From contig CP154957.1 in the NCBI GenBank assembly GCA_039621445.1, forward strand, positions 31,266,399 through 31,330,398: a stretch of 64,000 nt of DNA, given 5' to 3'. The position numbers and the translations under genes are program-made. Positions 46,453-58,900 of this stretch are shown here, in pieces. Numbering within the stretch: the stretch's first letter is position 1; each line of letters begins with the position of its first letter. The notes beneath the pieces are model-generated. The model ran no database searches. It was not told where the DNA came from and was given only the letters and a program-made list of their open reading frames with translations. This DNA is from Euglena gracilis (lineage: Eukaryota > Euglenida > Euglenophyceae > Euglenales).

Positions 46453-49400
46453 CTGCGCGGAGGGTGTGGGCAGGGGAGGGATTGCTGCCGGGACTTGTTG
46501 AAAGTCCCCGGGGGTGGACTGGATGGATGCGGCCGACTGTCCCAGGGATGACTCTCTCATAGGAGTTCACGTGGTGTTCCAAAGCCAGGAGCACGGCAAA
46601 TTCCGCCCATTCGGTTGGCCATATCAAGGGTGCTGACAGTTTCTGTTGCCATGGGTATGTAGGCATCATCAGCTGGGGTGTGCCCCTTCTTCTGTCAATG
46701 CTAACCCCAATGGTCCTTTCTTGCTGTCCATTTGGAGACCCATTTGGAGACCTTTGGCCTGGGTTCTTGCAAACGTGTTTGTAAAATCACTGAGATGGAA
46801 AGCAAAATCATCTCTCTGCCACTCTCTGAGAGGAACACAATGCATTCATTGAGGAACCTGCTTTCTCAGCACTGTTTTAAAGGGGGGGGGGAGCAGAAAA
46901 GAAAAGGGGATTCCGCCGCACCGAGATTCGCACCGTGTGAACACGTGCACAGAATAAAGGGGGAAAATGGGGGAAAGAACGCTCCTTTGGGGTGGGGAAA
47001 TTCAAAAATTTGTGGATCACATACTGTTGGGACACAGCATCCTTTTGGACAGAAATTTTTGACGGCCGCCCACCCTTCCAGGAACGACCACCCGGAAGGA
47101 ACTGGCCACCAAAGCTCGGCATTTGCCACAAAGACATTTGGAATTTTTTTGCTCAAGTTTGCAAAATTTTCTTCAGTGTTTTTCCTCAAAATTTGAAGAG
47201 TTTAACTGTAATGTGCGTGCTCCAGGGCCCCGCCATTTCGTATTGTTGGACCGGAGCACAACCCAAAAAACCGGCACGTCCACTGTCTGTGTGGCTTGGT
47301 TGGGCCGCGGCTGCAGCGTGCCACTGCCAAACTATTTTTGATTTGTTACCCTGGCCACCCAACCACAATGGATCCAGCGACCCAACCTGTTCTCCAAGCA
47401 CAGCTGCGTGACAAATTGGTCTCAACGGGGCACCAGTGCCCCTAAAACCCAACTGGGGTCAATTCACATTCAAAGGACCCTCGCTCAGTGCCTTTGGCGC
47501 AGCATCCCTCAGGTCCGCATGTGTTTGGGCTTTTGCCACCCAATTGTAATCCTTTGGATCCAAATTAAAAGTTTGCTGCCAAAATATGCACGGAAAAGTT
47601 GTTTTTGACATCAAAAATTGAAAATTCAACCCAAATTTCAAAAATCTCACCCAAGGAAGGGATTGCTTCAGAAACTAACAATTTGAAACCAAAATTGGTA
47701 TTATGACTTGTTGAGTTTACTGAAACTGCATACGCACCATGCACATGGATTCCCCAGGGAGCAACAAGGCGCCGCCAAACGACAACAGTCACCAGCCATC
47801 TGGTACATGGCTCAGGCTACACAGGGGATCGAAAGGAGAGGGAGCGGCAAAGTAGGACTGAGAGGAGCGGCAGAGGGCACGCAAGGAGTCGGGATCGGTG
47901 GCCGCATCCATGGCTGACGCTTACATGGCTGGTGTGCCACCTTTGGGGCGACCTACTCTGTTTTGACACCCAGAGCTTGCTGATTGTTCACCCCGGCATC
48001 TTGTCAGGCTGGAAATTGAGGTGACCATACCATTGCTTAGCGACCCCCCCCGGGGGGGGTCACTTTCCACTCTGAAAAAAACCAGTCAGTCATTTTTCCC
48101 CGAAAAAACCAGTCAGTGACTTTACCCCCCGGGGGGGGATCGGCCACTCTTGAAGGCGCTTAAGTTGGCAAGGCACTATGGTGACGCAATGAGATTGAAG
48201 GTATGTTCTCATGTGGGCCTCACCCAGTTTGAGGAAAAGAGGCATCAGAAGAATGGTCAGAAGAAGCAGAATCGGACGATTTGACACTGTCTCTCGTCAT
48301 CTGCCAAAAAAAAATTCAAAAAAGTCTCAAAAAATTTCCGGCACCTTCAGCGCCGGCCAACCACTTTTCATTTTCGGGCCTTGGCCAGAAAACCAGTCAG
48401 TTACTCTGAAAAAAAACCAATCAGTCACCCCCCGGGGTGGGACAAGACATATTTATGAACACAGGTGAGAAATTTTTGGCGAACACAAATAAATGCAAAA
48501 AAAATAGGTGGAATGGAAGAGAGAAAAATAATGAACGTTGAAGGAAATTCGTGAACAGAAACATTAACAGAAAGGTATTGTGTTAGCTGGTTGATGACAT
48601 TTTCGGGATCTAATTTGTGTCGTGGCAGAGGAAAACATGCAACAGTTGCCTACTTACTTATGCCTTTTTTGTCAGTAAATATCCACTCCAAATTGCTCAC
48701 CACGTTCCCCCCCTCAAAAAAAAATAGTATTTCCATCATTCTTCACATGGTTATTATTTAGAACAGTATTTTCAAAGACGCTCCTTTCCTTCTACAACAA
48801 CTTCAACATCAAGTGGGAAAGCTTGCAAAGTGAAGGTACCTCCCCCCTCCAATGGGGAAAGAATCACACAGGCTTGGACCTGCTGACTTGTCATGCGCGT
48901 TGGGAAGTTGTCATTGTTATGACAACTCAGCAGGTATACTTCCAACTTCCACCTGGCAGGCATAGTCACCCACTTGCTGTGTTGACACGGCAAAAAAACA
49001 TTTGGTGTTTATCAATCAAGTTCGCAATAATTTGACATGTGTCTAAGGTCAAAGGAAATGAAATGCATTTTTTTTGCTGTTGCCATGAATTTTCCTCCTG
49101 AAGCACTAATCAAGTGGCAAGTTCAAGAAAAGTGCAGCATTGCTGGGGGAATATGATCTTGGGATTTCGAATTTGATTGAGATTTTACAGAAAAATCTAA
49201 GCAGCAAAAAGTGATGCTCCAAAAACGACCTGTGGTGTTTTTCAAGGGAAAAAAACTAATTAAAGTTTGTGTGTTTTTCAACTGTTGGGCAAAATGGGCT
49301 GAGAGGGGGAGGGGTGCCAACCCCCCCCCCCCCCGCAGGACTACTAATTTTTGGGGTGGAAATGCTTGAAAGTGGCCGAAACTTGGTTTTAGCCTGTTTT

Positions 49401-49859
49401 TTTTTTGCTCGGGTGTATTGAGCGACCCGAGGGGGGGGGGGGCAGGTTGAAGGTGTGTGCTTGACCCAACCCGGGGGGGAGCCTGGGTGAGGCACCATGT
49501 CCTGGTCCCAACACGACGCCCTGGTCCCAATATTACAAAAAATGTTGGCACGTGTCCTTTATTTCCCTGGGTCCATTAAAACCTGCTTATGGGTCGTGGG
49601 CATGAGAAGGAAGGGAGGGAGCAGTGGCGAAACATCAATACAGTGCGGGTGGCGGCACTGTCCCTCACAAACTTATGTGAGGAGAATACAATTTTGCAAA
49701 AATGGAAATGCACACACTAGGTTTTAAGGATGATGATACTTATTTGGCAACCACGCATTACTGCCCCCCCCCCTGGGGGGCCAGCAATATGACGGGGCTT
49801 TTTATCCACCCCCCCCCCCCCCGCCGTACAAATGGGACTGGAATCGACCGTAACTGCCA
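46453..49859. other. Long spacer with family B repeat
   Basis: 3.4 kb without a supported exon. It contains the family B copy at 48024-48440. A minus-strand frame at 48993-48772 (with LEGGGTFTLQAFPLD and VEVVVEGKERL) is protein-like but isolated and has no supporting splice context. Confidence 0.5.
48024..48440. repeat. Dispersed repeat, family B copy 2
   Basis: Matches the copy at 2056-2390 from ACCATTGCT(T/G)AGCGAC through the CACTCTGAAAAAACCAGTCAG units, with the GATCGGCCACTCTTGAA block and the TTCCGGC(A/G)CCTTC hairpin. The middle differs in length, suggesting internal insertion or decay. Confidence 0.75.
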
Positions 49860-50612
49860 TCACAACGCATCACGCCACAGCCCACCACAGGTGCTCCTCC
49901 GCCCCTTTCGGGCATGCCTGGACTGCGACCGCGTGGTGCCGGCATCCATGCCCACCTGACGCTTCTCGAGTTGAACCAGATCCTCACAGACTTGGATCAG
50001 GCGGCCATGGCCCTCCAGCACCACAACCTCGTCGCGCCTGCGACCGCGCTTGCGCTTGGCGTCCACTTCGGCCGCTTGCCTCCGCCAGGCTGCTCTGGCG
50101 CCGCCGCAACCCGGAGGCCGGCCTCCATTACTGACCCAGGGTGCCCCCAGTGACGGGGGGCGGGGGCGCCCCGCTGTGCATACTGCGGCCGCCGCCGCCA
50201 TGCCGCAGTTGACCACGGGCCGCCTGCCAGCACGCACTTGGAACCGTCGTGTGGCTCCTGTGGTGCTTCGCGCACGACCTGTGCTGCCGCCGCGCGCGCA
50301 CTGTGGCCAGGACGTCCAGCCGGCCAGGACATCGCGCGCTTCTTTGAGCGGTGCCGTGTGCGCCGTGTCCAGGGCAGTGGACCCCCGGCCGTGCTCAGCG
50401 GCCCGGGGGTGGGGTGGAGCTCGACGAGATGGGGTTGGGCCGGCGCTCCAAAGAGCTAGGGGCACCGGACCGTGGTGTGCTCCGACGTGCGTGGTGCGCC
50501 GGTCCCACGCCGGCGAAAAGCGGCGTGGAGGCGTCGTCGCCCAATACCACTCCGGTTCAAGCCACGATGGGGCCCGGAGGAAGTTCGCAACCGCTGACAG
50601 CGTCACTTGCAT
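49860..50612 (-). CDS. Uncertain single-exon ORF, 250 aa
   Basis: A GC-rich open frame ending in TGA. The C-terminal 90 residues look protein-like (AAEVDAKRKRGRRRDEVVVL, then HGRLIQVCEDLVQLEKRQ); the first 150 are Arg/Pro/Ala-rich and may be chance. A plus-strand frame over the same DNA (49914-50153) also gives a helical-looking peptide, so the coding strand is not certain. It could be one exon of a larger gene, a retroposed copy, or non-coding. Confidence 0.3.
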   Translation of the reverse strand: MQVTLSAVANFLRAPSWLEPEWYWATTPPRRFSPAWDRRTTHVGAHHGPVPLALWSAGPTPSRRAPPHPRAAEHGRGSTALDTAHTAPLKEARDVLAGWTSWPQCARGGSTGRARSTTGATRRFQVRAGRRPVVNCGMAAAAAVCTAGRPRPPSLGAPWVSNGGRPPGCGGARAAWRRQAAEVDAKRKRGRRRDEVVVLEGHGRLIQVCEDLVQLEKRQVGMDAGTTRSQSRHARKGRRSTCGGLWRDAL

Positions 50613-51095
50613 GCCGGAAACCCAATACCAGTGCGTTATACAACAGGGACCAAACCCCCCCCCGTCATATTGCTGGGACCCTTGGGGGGCAGTGCCATGA
50701 GGCTGCCTTTATGTCAACTTGATCTTTGATGCTACATAAAAAATTGGCGGACAGAAAATGCGAAAACATCATTTTGATGGGGAGCCCAACAGCCCCCCCC
50801 CCCCAGAGGCAGCCCCAGCACCGGGTTGGGGTCAGCAACAGGAATGGGACAGTGGGGAAGGAGGGCGATGCGCAAGGGTAGGGTGATTGGTAGGTGGTCA
50901 CAGGGGAGGGGAAAGCAGGGAGATAGGGGGGATCGTTATAGGTGGAAGGTGGTCCGCGGCAAGGGCGTGGTGTAGAGGGAAGTGCTGGGCTGGAATGTGG
51001 GAGGCCGGTAGAGGCGGTCGCGGTAGGGGTCATCGGGCAGCCTGCGGACCAAGGCAGGAACGCAGCATGCGGCATCGCATCGCAACACCCCCCCC

Positions 51096-51172
51096 ACACA
51101 CACTCGCACTCGCACTCGCACTCACACTCACGCTCATGCTCACACTCACACTCGCACTCACACTCACTCATC
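51096..51172. repeat. CACTCG/CACTCA hexamer repeat
   Basis: About 12 units of (CACTC[G/A])n with a few substitutions. Confidence 0.9.
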
Positions 51173-52079
51173 CGTGACATACACAAATATACAATCATAT
51201 ACACTCCCCCACAGAAACATTTCCTGAAATAGTTGAGCTCGTTCTGGGTTGGCTTCTGAACAAACCCAAAGGACTGCATTAAAAGCATAGGGGGATCTGA
51301 GTGAAAGCGCCAAGCAAGGGGTCCGCCCATACGGACCACCCCTGCATGAGGGCACAACGGCCCTGCAAAGAGAGAAATGTATACTTTTTTTCTTTTTTCA
51401 AAAAAGAGCACAACGGGGGTGGGCGACCCGGTGCCTTCGTTGCCCATCCCCCTGTGGTCACTCCAACGCAATGTTTGGTTCAAAACTCCCCCAGAGCTCC
51501 CCAGGGAAATAAAAACCCACGCAAAGGCACCGCGGCACGGGCACAGCCTCGCGTGCATGCGTTGTGTGAGTGGCAACAGATGCAGGCACACACCGATAAG
51601 GACCGTTGTACAGTGGGCCCAAGGTCAAGGAAAGGCCTTTTCTCCTGAAGGGGGGGGGTCTTTTCAGCAAAGCAACGTGCCGGGACGGGGGCAGGATAGC
51701 TGCTGCCTCGCAACCCGACACTATTGCGCAGCCTGGGCCCGGAATCCCTGCTGGACGGCACGGGTGGGAAAGGCCTGGCCGAGAGGCGAGACGGCGCGTC
51801 GTAGAGGCCCAGGGCGGGCTCGCGGCCGAGATACGGCTGGGGTGGCGGCAGGTGCCCGGTACTGGTGGCGGCGTGGCCTGGAGGGGAAGCAACGGAGCTG
51901 GGTGTGGTGCGGGAGGGACCACCGCCCAGGTCCAGGCACCCATGGCCACTTCCCATTTTGGCGCAATGGTCGGCCCTGGTCAGCCCTGGGCGGCCCTGGT
52001 CAGCAGATAGTCGGCTGTAGGTGGGGACAATGCCAACAAAAGAAATGTGCATGCATCGCCGCTGTGCCATGCAATTCTC

Positions 52080-52520
52080 AGCACTATTGCTCACTTTTGA
52101 CCTCTTTTGGCCGCTGTCAGGTAGCTTTTTGACTACTTTGCCGATTTTTGGCCGCGTTTTGTTGCTTTTGACTGCTTTTGGCAACCTTTTCCGACTTTTT
52201 GGTGTTTTTTTATATGCTTTAGTTCACTTTCGGCCACTTTTTGCCGACTTATGGCCGCTTTTTGTTGCTTTTGGCTACGTTTACTTTTGTTGCTTTTGGC
52301 CACCACTTTTTTGGTGATTTTTGACTGCGTTTGACCACTCTTCGCCGTCAGTTCCTCCCCGCACACGTCGTCGCACTTCCCTAGCACCTCGCTGTGTGGC
52401 AGCTGGCCAGCAGACTCTTTTGCTCTCGCCCTTCAGCACATGAAGCAAACTTTCGCTATTTTTACCCACTTTTTTGACCACTTTCAGGCCATTTTAGGCC
52501 ACCTTTTGCGACTTTTGTTT
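52080..52520. repeat. Degenerate TTTTGGCCGCTTTTTG array
   Basis: Repeated TTTTGGCC, TTTTGTTGCTTTTG and ACTTTTGACC motifs about 0.5 kb past the OTU gene stop. Similar to 38880-39365. Confidence 0.75.
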
Positions 52521-52997
52521 TCAAAAAAATAAGTGGCTTGGAAAATGGTCAAAAGCAAAAAAAAAAAAAAAACATGGCCAAAGTGGGCAATAGTGGCCAA
52601 AAATGGCAAAGAGGGGCCAAATTTAGTGGCCAAATTTTTCTTCCGTGCCTCCGATTCCCTCAAAAATGTGCAAGTTGTGTCGAAAATGGACCATTTCTGG
52701 AAAAAATCCACCAAATTTTTTTCTGCTTTTTCCTTATTGGCACACATCGTCTATCTCCATATCAGGGGGGGGTTATATTTGGGGGGGGTATGCCTACCCA
52801 CACCAGCACAGGAATTAGTATTAACCAAGTTGGCAATTTCGGATGAGTAACTTGCTTCAACCAACTGGCTTCGACCGTTCAATGCCAATGATATTCTGTT
52901 TGGCATCAAATTGGATTTTGTATGTGTTTGGGTTTAACACAAACATCAGTTAAAGGGTTGCCCACACTATTGGGTTGCTTATGGCAAGGGTTTGCTT

Positions 52998-55900
52998 TTA
53001 ACTGGGCAGTGTGACACGGGCTCCCTGGGAAATGCTTCGGCAGCCGGACACACCCGGGCGGAGGGCACTGGTCCGGTCAAAGCCGAGTTCGTCGGAGAGC
53101 AACAGCAGTTCCTGTTGCAAAGTGAGAACCTCTTTTCAAAAGAAGAAAGGAGTGAAAGAGGCTCATCCGCACATCAATGTGGCAAGTGGGCACGCACATC
53201 TAGACACTGTGTAAATGTGGATGTACGTGTGCGCAAAAAAACCACACAAAAAAACACTTGCAAAAACGCAGCAGAGGAAGAAGTAACCGTGAAAAACTTC
53301 ATTGTTGGAATGCCATGCAAAAACAAACAAAAAACCAACAAAAAAAGGGGGTTCCGTTCAAGCCAATGCGCGTCAACGCCCACAAAAAGAGAACGCTCGG
53401 AACTGGTGCTGGTCAGCAGCCACCCGGCCGAAGCCCGCAGGCCGGGCGGCCTGGGCGGTGGCGCCGTGGGACCGCCACGCTCGCTCGAACGTCGCCTGGG
53501 CGTGGCTCGGGGCGGGAGCGGTGGTGGGAGCGGGGGTGGGGGCGGGGGTGGGGGTGGTGCCGCTGCGGCCGGCACCGGTCGGGCTGGAGAGGCCGCGGCC
53601 CGCCGGCGCCGCCGCGGTGCGCAGCGGGGGCGGCGAGGCCGCAGCGGTGGGGGACCAGCGGTCGAGGGGCGACGTGCCGCCGAGGGTGGAGGCGGCGAGG
53701 CTGGGGCCCAGGCCTTGACGAGTCCTCTGGGGGCTGGAGGGGTCCGCCTTGCAGAATAAAAGGGTCCACGGGGTTTATTTATTCGCTTGTGCGGCCCAAC
53801 TAAAAAAGTTCGGGCCAAATGAAAAAAATGCAGAGCCTGGCAAAATAGACCTTTGCGGAAAATGTCAAGAGCCTGGCGATAAAAAGAGACGGCCTTGAGT
53901 TAAAAGAGGAGGGCCCAGTTCAAAAAAAAAAAAAAAAAGGAACAGGAACCCAAGCAAAAAAAAAAAACGCATCATGCGTGATGAGCACCCTTTCCAACTC
54001 AGACGTGGATGTCGGTATTTGCGGCTGTGGGCTGCACACAACTGATGCTAATACCATTTCTTTTCTGCAGTGCTAATGGAGGCGCACACCGGCAAGAGTA
54101 TCGCGATTTATGAACTTGAAGCGCGGGCATGGGCGCAAAACATCGAAAATGTGGAGCAGCTGTGGGGATGTGAAAAATGATTGCTCTTTTGATGCAAGGC
54201 CCTCTGTTTTTATCGCTTGGCCCTTGACTTCTGGGATCTGCACTTTTTCGCTGGCCCTGAACCCTGCCACTGAGGGCCCTGCATTCATCCCCAAAATCTC
54301 TGGAAGTGCCAACCCACGCCGCCACAAGTCGGCAGCTTTCCGAAACCGAAACCAGGAAATCAAAGCACCAAATCAGTTCGAAAAAATGGGCAGCCTCATA
54401 TGCTGGTGGGCTCTCGGGGGGGGGGGGGGGCAATTACTGCGATGGAGGTGACGCATGGGTACCCGGGTGTTGGTGGTCTCAGGAACCACCCAATTAAACA
54501 GCTTTTTGGTGGGTAAATGGATGACGAGTTAGGGGAAATGGGATAATGATGAGCGCAGGGTTCCATTTTAGGCCTCATGCTAGTCCTACGTTAGGTTTTA
54601 TTTTGGGCGATCACCCTCACTTGGGCCTTATTCCTAACCCTAACCCTACTCCCAACTCTAATCAAATCCCCTTTATGCGGGGTACCCGTAAGGGAATCTG
54701 CGCAGCAGAAACACCCCATATTCCCAAATATTCCCATATTCCCATATGTTCGCATATTCCCATTAATTTTCATTTCATTTTCATTTCATTTTCATATGTT
54801 TACACATTCCCATTCCATATTCCCATATTCCCTGGAGAAAGGTTGGAAGGGGGAAAAGCCAAATTGGTCCACTTGTGCAAATTGGGGGATCGGGACACTT
54901 GTATGACTCAGGGGTACAAACCACCCCGTAATATTGGTGGGCCCCCACGGCTGTACGGGAAGGCCTGGTGGAGGGGCAGGAGGCGGTGGGTCGAATCCCC
55001 CACCCAACACAGCACCACGCAAGGAAAAGGTGGTGTGGGGGTTTTGGGAATATTCCTGACAGCCCTGGGGCCAGGGCACAACAGGAAGGCCTAGTGGGGG
55101 GGTCGACTCCCTACCGGGAGGTGGGGGGGGTCGACCCCCCCACCCACCACCCTGGCTGTTCGGCCGATTCCCGTTCTGCCCTGCCCGGGGCCACGAGGCA
55201 GTGGCCGACAAGAAATGCGTTTTGTTTTTGTCAGTATTATGAGGTTTTCCCATTTCAAGAAAGGGCAGGCGGTGACTGCAACACATATTTCACATTTCAG
55301 CCCCTGACCAGGTTTTCAAGTGGCATGCCAGACACGGGTTACCATGGAGGGCTGTCTGTCATTCAGAAGCGGCGACGATCTGCCCATTTGGACTGAAGCG
55401 GCCAAAGGACTCGTCAAAGCCTGGGGGCGAAGTCTGAGGTGCACTTGACAATGGGGAAACGGCCGTTGTGACCGACTTTCAGGAATACCTTCAGAAAGAT
55501 TCAAATTTCACCCGAAGCACTCCAGAGGGTGTCGAAATTGTGATCTGAAATAAGGGAGTCCAGGATTCACAGGGGTTCTAGCAGACCAGAGCGGTGCCAT
55601 TTCTGCAGGGGGGGGGATGCGCCAGGCCAGCTCAAAAAAAGATGCGCAAAAATGCACAAAAAATGAGCAAAAAAATATGGAAAAAAATGCACCAAAAAAC
55701 AAAAAAAAATCCAAAAAAATGCACAACGAATGTGAAATGATGCGCAAAAAAAGCACATTTTTGGGGGAAAATCAAAAAAAATGCCAAAAAGGTGAAACGC
55801 CCCCCCTCCTGCGGTCTATCACCCCATTTCACCAGGTGCGAGGAACCCCACTCCCAAATCATTCACCCCCGGCGATTTGCTCCATGTGCCCCCTGGTTTC

Positions 55901-58900
55901 TGTTTGTAAATGAATTTGTTTCTGAAAAACTGCATCTTTCAACAAAAATGGTTCGTCAAATGCATTTGAGCCAATACCAGCGTCATGGAAAACGTCAAAA
56001 ATGGGGGAAATTCAAAATTCAGGAACAAAGCGATAAAGCGATAAGCGATAGTTTGGGGGGCCTGCCTGTTTGGGGTACCCTCCCTCCCGGAAGCATAAAT
56101 GATCCTTTACATTGCATTAATTTACAATACGAAAGTGGAGGAACCAGTGTGGTGGTGATAAAAAGCGGCACAACAGCAACAGTACCGAATGTGAGGCAAG
56201 CCCACCCCAAGTTGGGAGCGGGCAGGCCGGACCTGTGGAATGGGATGGGAAGGAGGGTTGATTGGATGGGGTCGAGGCTTTTATGGCACTGAATCCAGAA
56301 AATGAATCTACCCCTGGGGGTCTACTCCTATTCCGGCAGAAAGGTTACCAGACAAAAGGGGGAAAAAAACATGCGGCAGTATCACTTGCCGAAGAGGCAA
56401 CGGACAGAAACAAGCCTGTTTGGCTAAGAAATGAACCTGGAACCTTGGAATGAACGAGGAACCCCGCCCCCCTAACGTGGGGGTGCCACACCGGAACGGC
56501 AGGTAGGACGGCGGCGTGGGGGGCGGAAGCCGCGGCTGTTCCGCCACCGCAGGCAACCCCCGGTAGGGGTCCACCGCCCTGCACAGAAGACGGCGGGGGT
56601 GGGGGGAGTGCGACCACAACAAAGGAGTTTGCTGACGTGGCGCTGCCTTTTGGGGAAGAATCTGTTCCCCTGACGACAAAAAAACCTTGGGGGCAGCAGG
56701 TCCATGGGAATGGGGATGGGGATGGGGATCATGGCTGATCGCCGGGCCATTGCTGGGCTGCATGGCACCAAATTTTTCTTCTGTCCGGTTCAGTGCCAGC
56801 CTCCTTGAGGTAACGTAGATGGACCGTCCAGCATGCATTCAGCTTTGAATGGCATCATGGCATGGGTTCTGACTTTGGTGGTATCCCCCCCCCCCCCGCG
56901 GGATGGTAAACCCCCCCACTTATAAACTCCCCCACTGAAAACCCCCCACCTATACAAACCCCCCACACTCTCCGACAATTTTCCCGAAATATTTTGGGCC
57001 TACCCCGCTACTGCCCCCGCCATCCTTTCTTGGGGGGTCATCATTTTCCTGGTCTGCACTTTAATCGCTGGGAGTTGAAATGGTGTAAAGCCAAAGTCAG
57101 TTGCAAGCACAAAAAAGTGTCCGTCACAAATATATTCATTTTTTGCAGGTGAAGAGCGACTAAACCCAAAGTCCCCCATTCCTGTACACCCATCAAAGCA
57201 GCACGTGGGTTTGGAAGTGAAATAAAGGCACACCGCTCCGTCCACCCGGAGGCCGGTCGCTCCGTGTCCACCATCACCTTCACCGCCAGGCAGGGGAGGG
57301 TCGGGTCTTGCGTCACGTCCAGCCACTCCGACAACAGCGCAAACCACGCCGCGCCCCCGGGCTGGTGCTGCGCCCGCTGTGACCGAAACACGTGCGGCAT
57401 CGCGGGAGTACCCGCACAAACCGACCGCCACTGCCACTCCCGCATTTCAAGTCGGAGTCGACAATTGTGAAACACAATTCACTCCCTTTTGGGCCGAAAG
57501 CAAAGCCAAATGGCGCTGAGGGTCGGGCGCTTGCCGGGACCAGGGCAGCCGCACAATCTCGCCCACGGAGGGGGGCAGGGCGTACCGGGACGTAGTGGAT
57601 CGGCAGGCCGTTGCCCTGGCGGTCGGCGAGGGGCACATGCAGGGCCAGGTCCCCCAGCCGCCGTAGCGGCGCCGGCAGGGGCCTTCCGGGGCACCCGCAC
57701 CCGACCTGCTGGCACTCCAAGGGCAAGCTTTGGTTGAACTAAGATCGTGCCACGGTCCTTAGGAATTCCCATCCCGAATCAGGAATCACCCACCACACGT
57801 TTGGAGATGGGGTGTGTGAAGAGGAAGGCCACCCCAAAGATTTTCCCGACACACCACTACTGCGGTACTGATGTGGGTTCAAAGGGAGGTTGAGAGGGGT
57901 TGGTTTGAGAGAGAAGTCACACACAGGCGGCCCTGGGGCCAGTGAAGGGTCAAGAAATCAGTTTTTCCAAAATATCTCCAAAATATATTTCCAAAATATA
58001 TATGGGGAATTGAAGGAAACATCCAGACGGCAAAAAATGCACTACTAGGGACCCTCTTCCCAGAAGCCCTGGGGGCCAGATGCATGCATTCTCTGAGATC
58101 TGGACCTGGACGGGTCAAAAACAGGGATCTTCCAGCGACTCAGTAATTTGGGCCCCTGTCCCGGCGCCTTGGGGAGCCTTGGCAGCCCCCTGGGCACGAG
58201 GGCAGTGAAGTGGGACTCGTGGTAGGCGAGGAGGAGGGGCGTGCGGGACACGAGGCAGCCCGGGCCGAGGAAGAGGGGCAGATAGACGCCGCCGAAATGG
58301 ACCGGGCTGAGGGGCTTCCCCTCGAGGTCGTTGAGGTGTGCCTGTCGCAGGGGGGGGGGGCGATGACAGAGAAGTTGGACGGAGAGAAATAACGGAGGGT
58401 GGGTTGGGTTGGGTTCGTGGAGTTTCTTCACCTGGGGGGGGGGCACTTTTCCCCGGCCCAAACCCACCAACCCACTTTTTTCAAAAACTCACCTGCACAT
58501 GCCCCCCCCCAGGGGTCAACGCACCCATCCACTCTTGAACCCCCCCGGGGGATGGGGTCACACCAGTGTTTGGTGAAGCTATGGTTGGGTTGCCTTCCAC
58601 TCCGCCGACCCCTTGAGGCCTGGGTCTGGCCTGGTATCTTGCGCAGCGGACCAGGGGCGGGGGTGACCTGGCAGTAAACGATGATGGCGCGGCGCATGAT
58701 GTGGGCGAGAGCGAAGACGTGGATCTCGGTGAGGCTCATGTTGGGGTCCTGCGCGACCGCACCGGGACACCGCACCCTGCAATGCTGCAACATTGCCTCC
58801 GTCGTTGTACGTGTCACATTCCGTGTGCATACCGGGCACATGTGTGCAGATCAAGCCACTGCTTCCTATGTGGAGTTGCAGCGACACATCGCGCACACGT

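Larger units (their letters stand above)
50613..52997. other. Spacer downstream of the OTU gene
   Basis: No exon I would defend; a GC-rich patch at about 51700-51950 is open on both strands without family resemblance. It holds a hexamer repeat at 51096-51172 and a TTTTGGCC array at 52080-52520. Confidence 0.45.

Noticed and set aside
53174-53818. 214-residue Pro/Arg-rich minus frame
   Set aside because: Wrong frame of the OTU gene exon 53726-53424. The alternate frame (SLAASTLGGTSPLDRW) has normal composition and joins in phase to the last exon.
54073-54363. 96-residue minus frame (VQIPEVKGQAIKTEGL)
   Set aside because: Protein-like in composition but with no start, splice or family support, and not GC-rich like real exons here.
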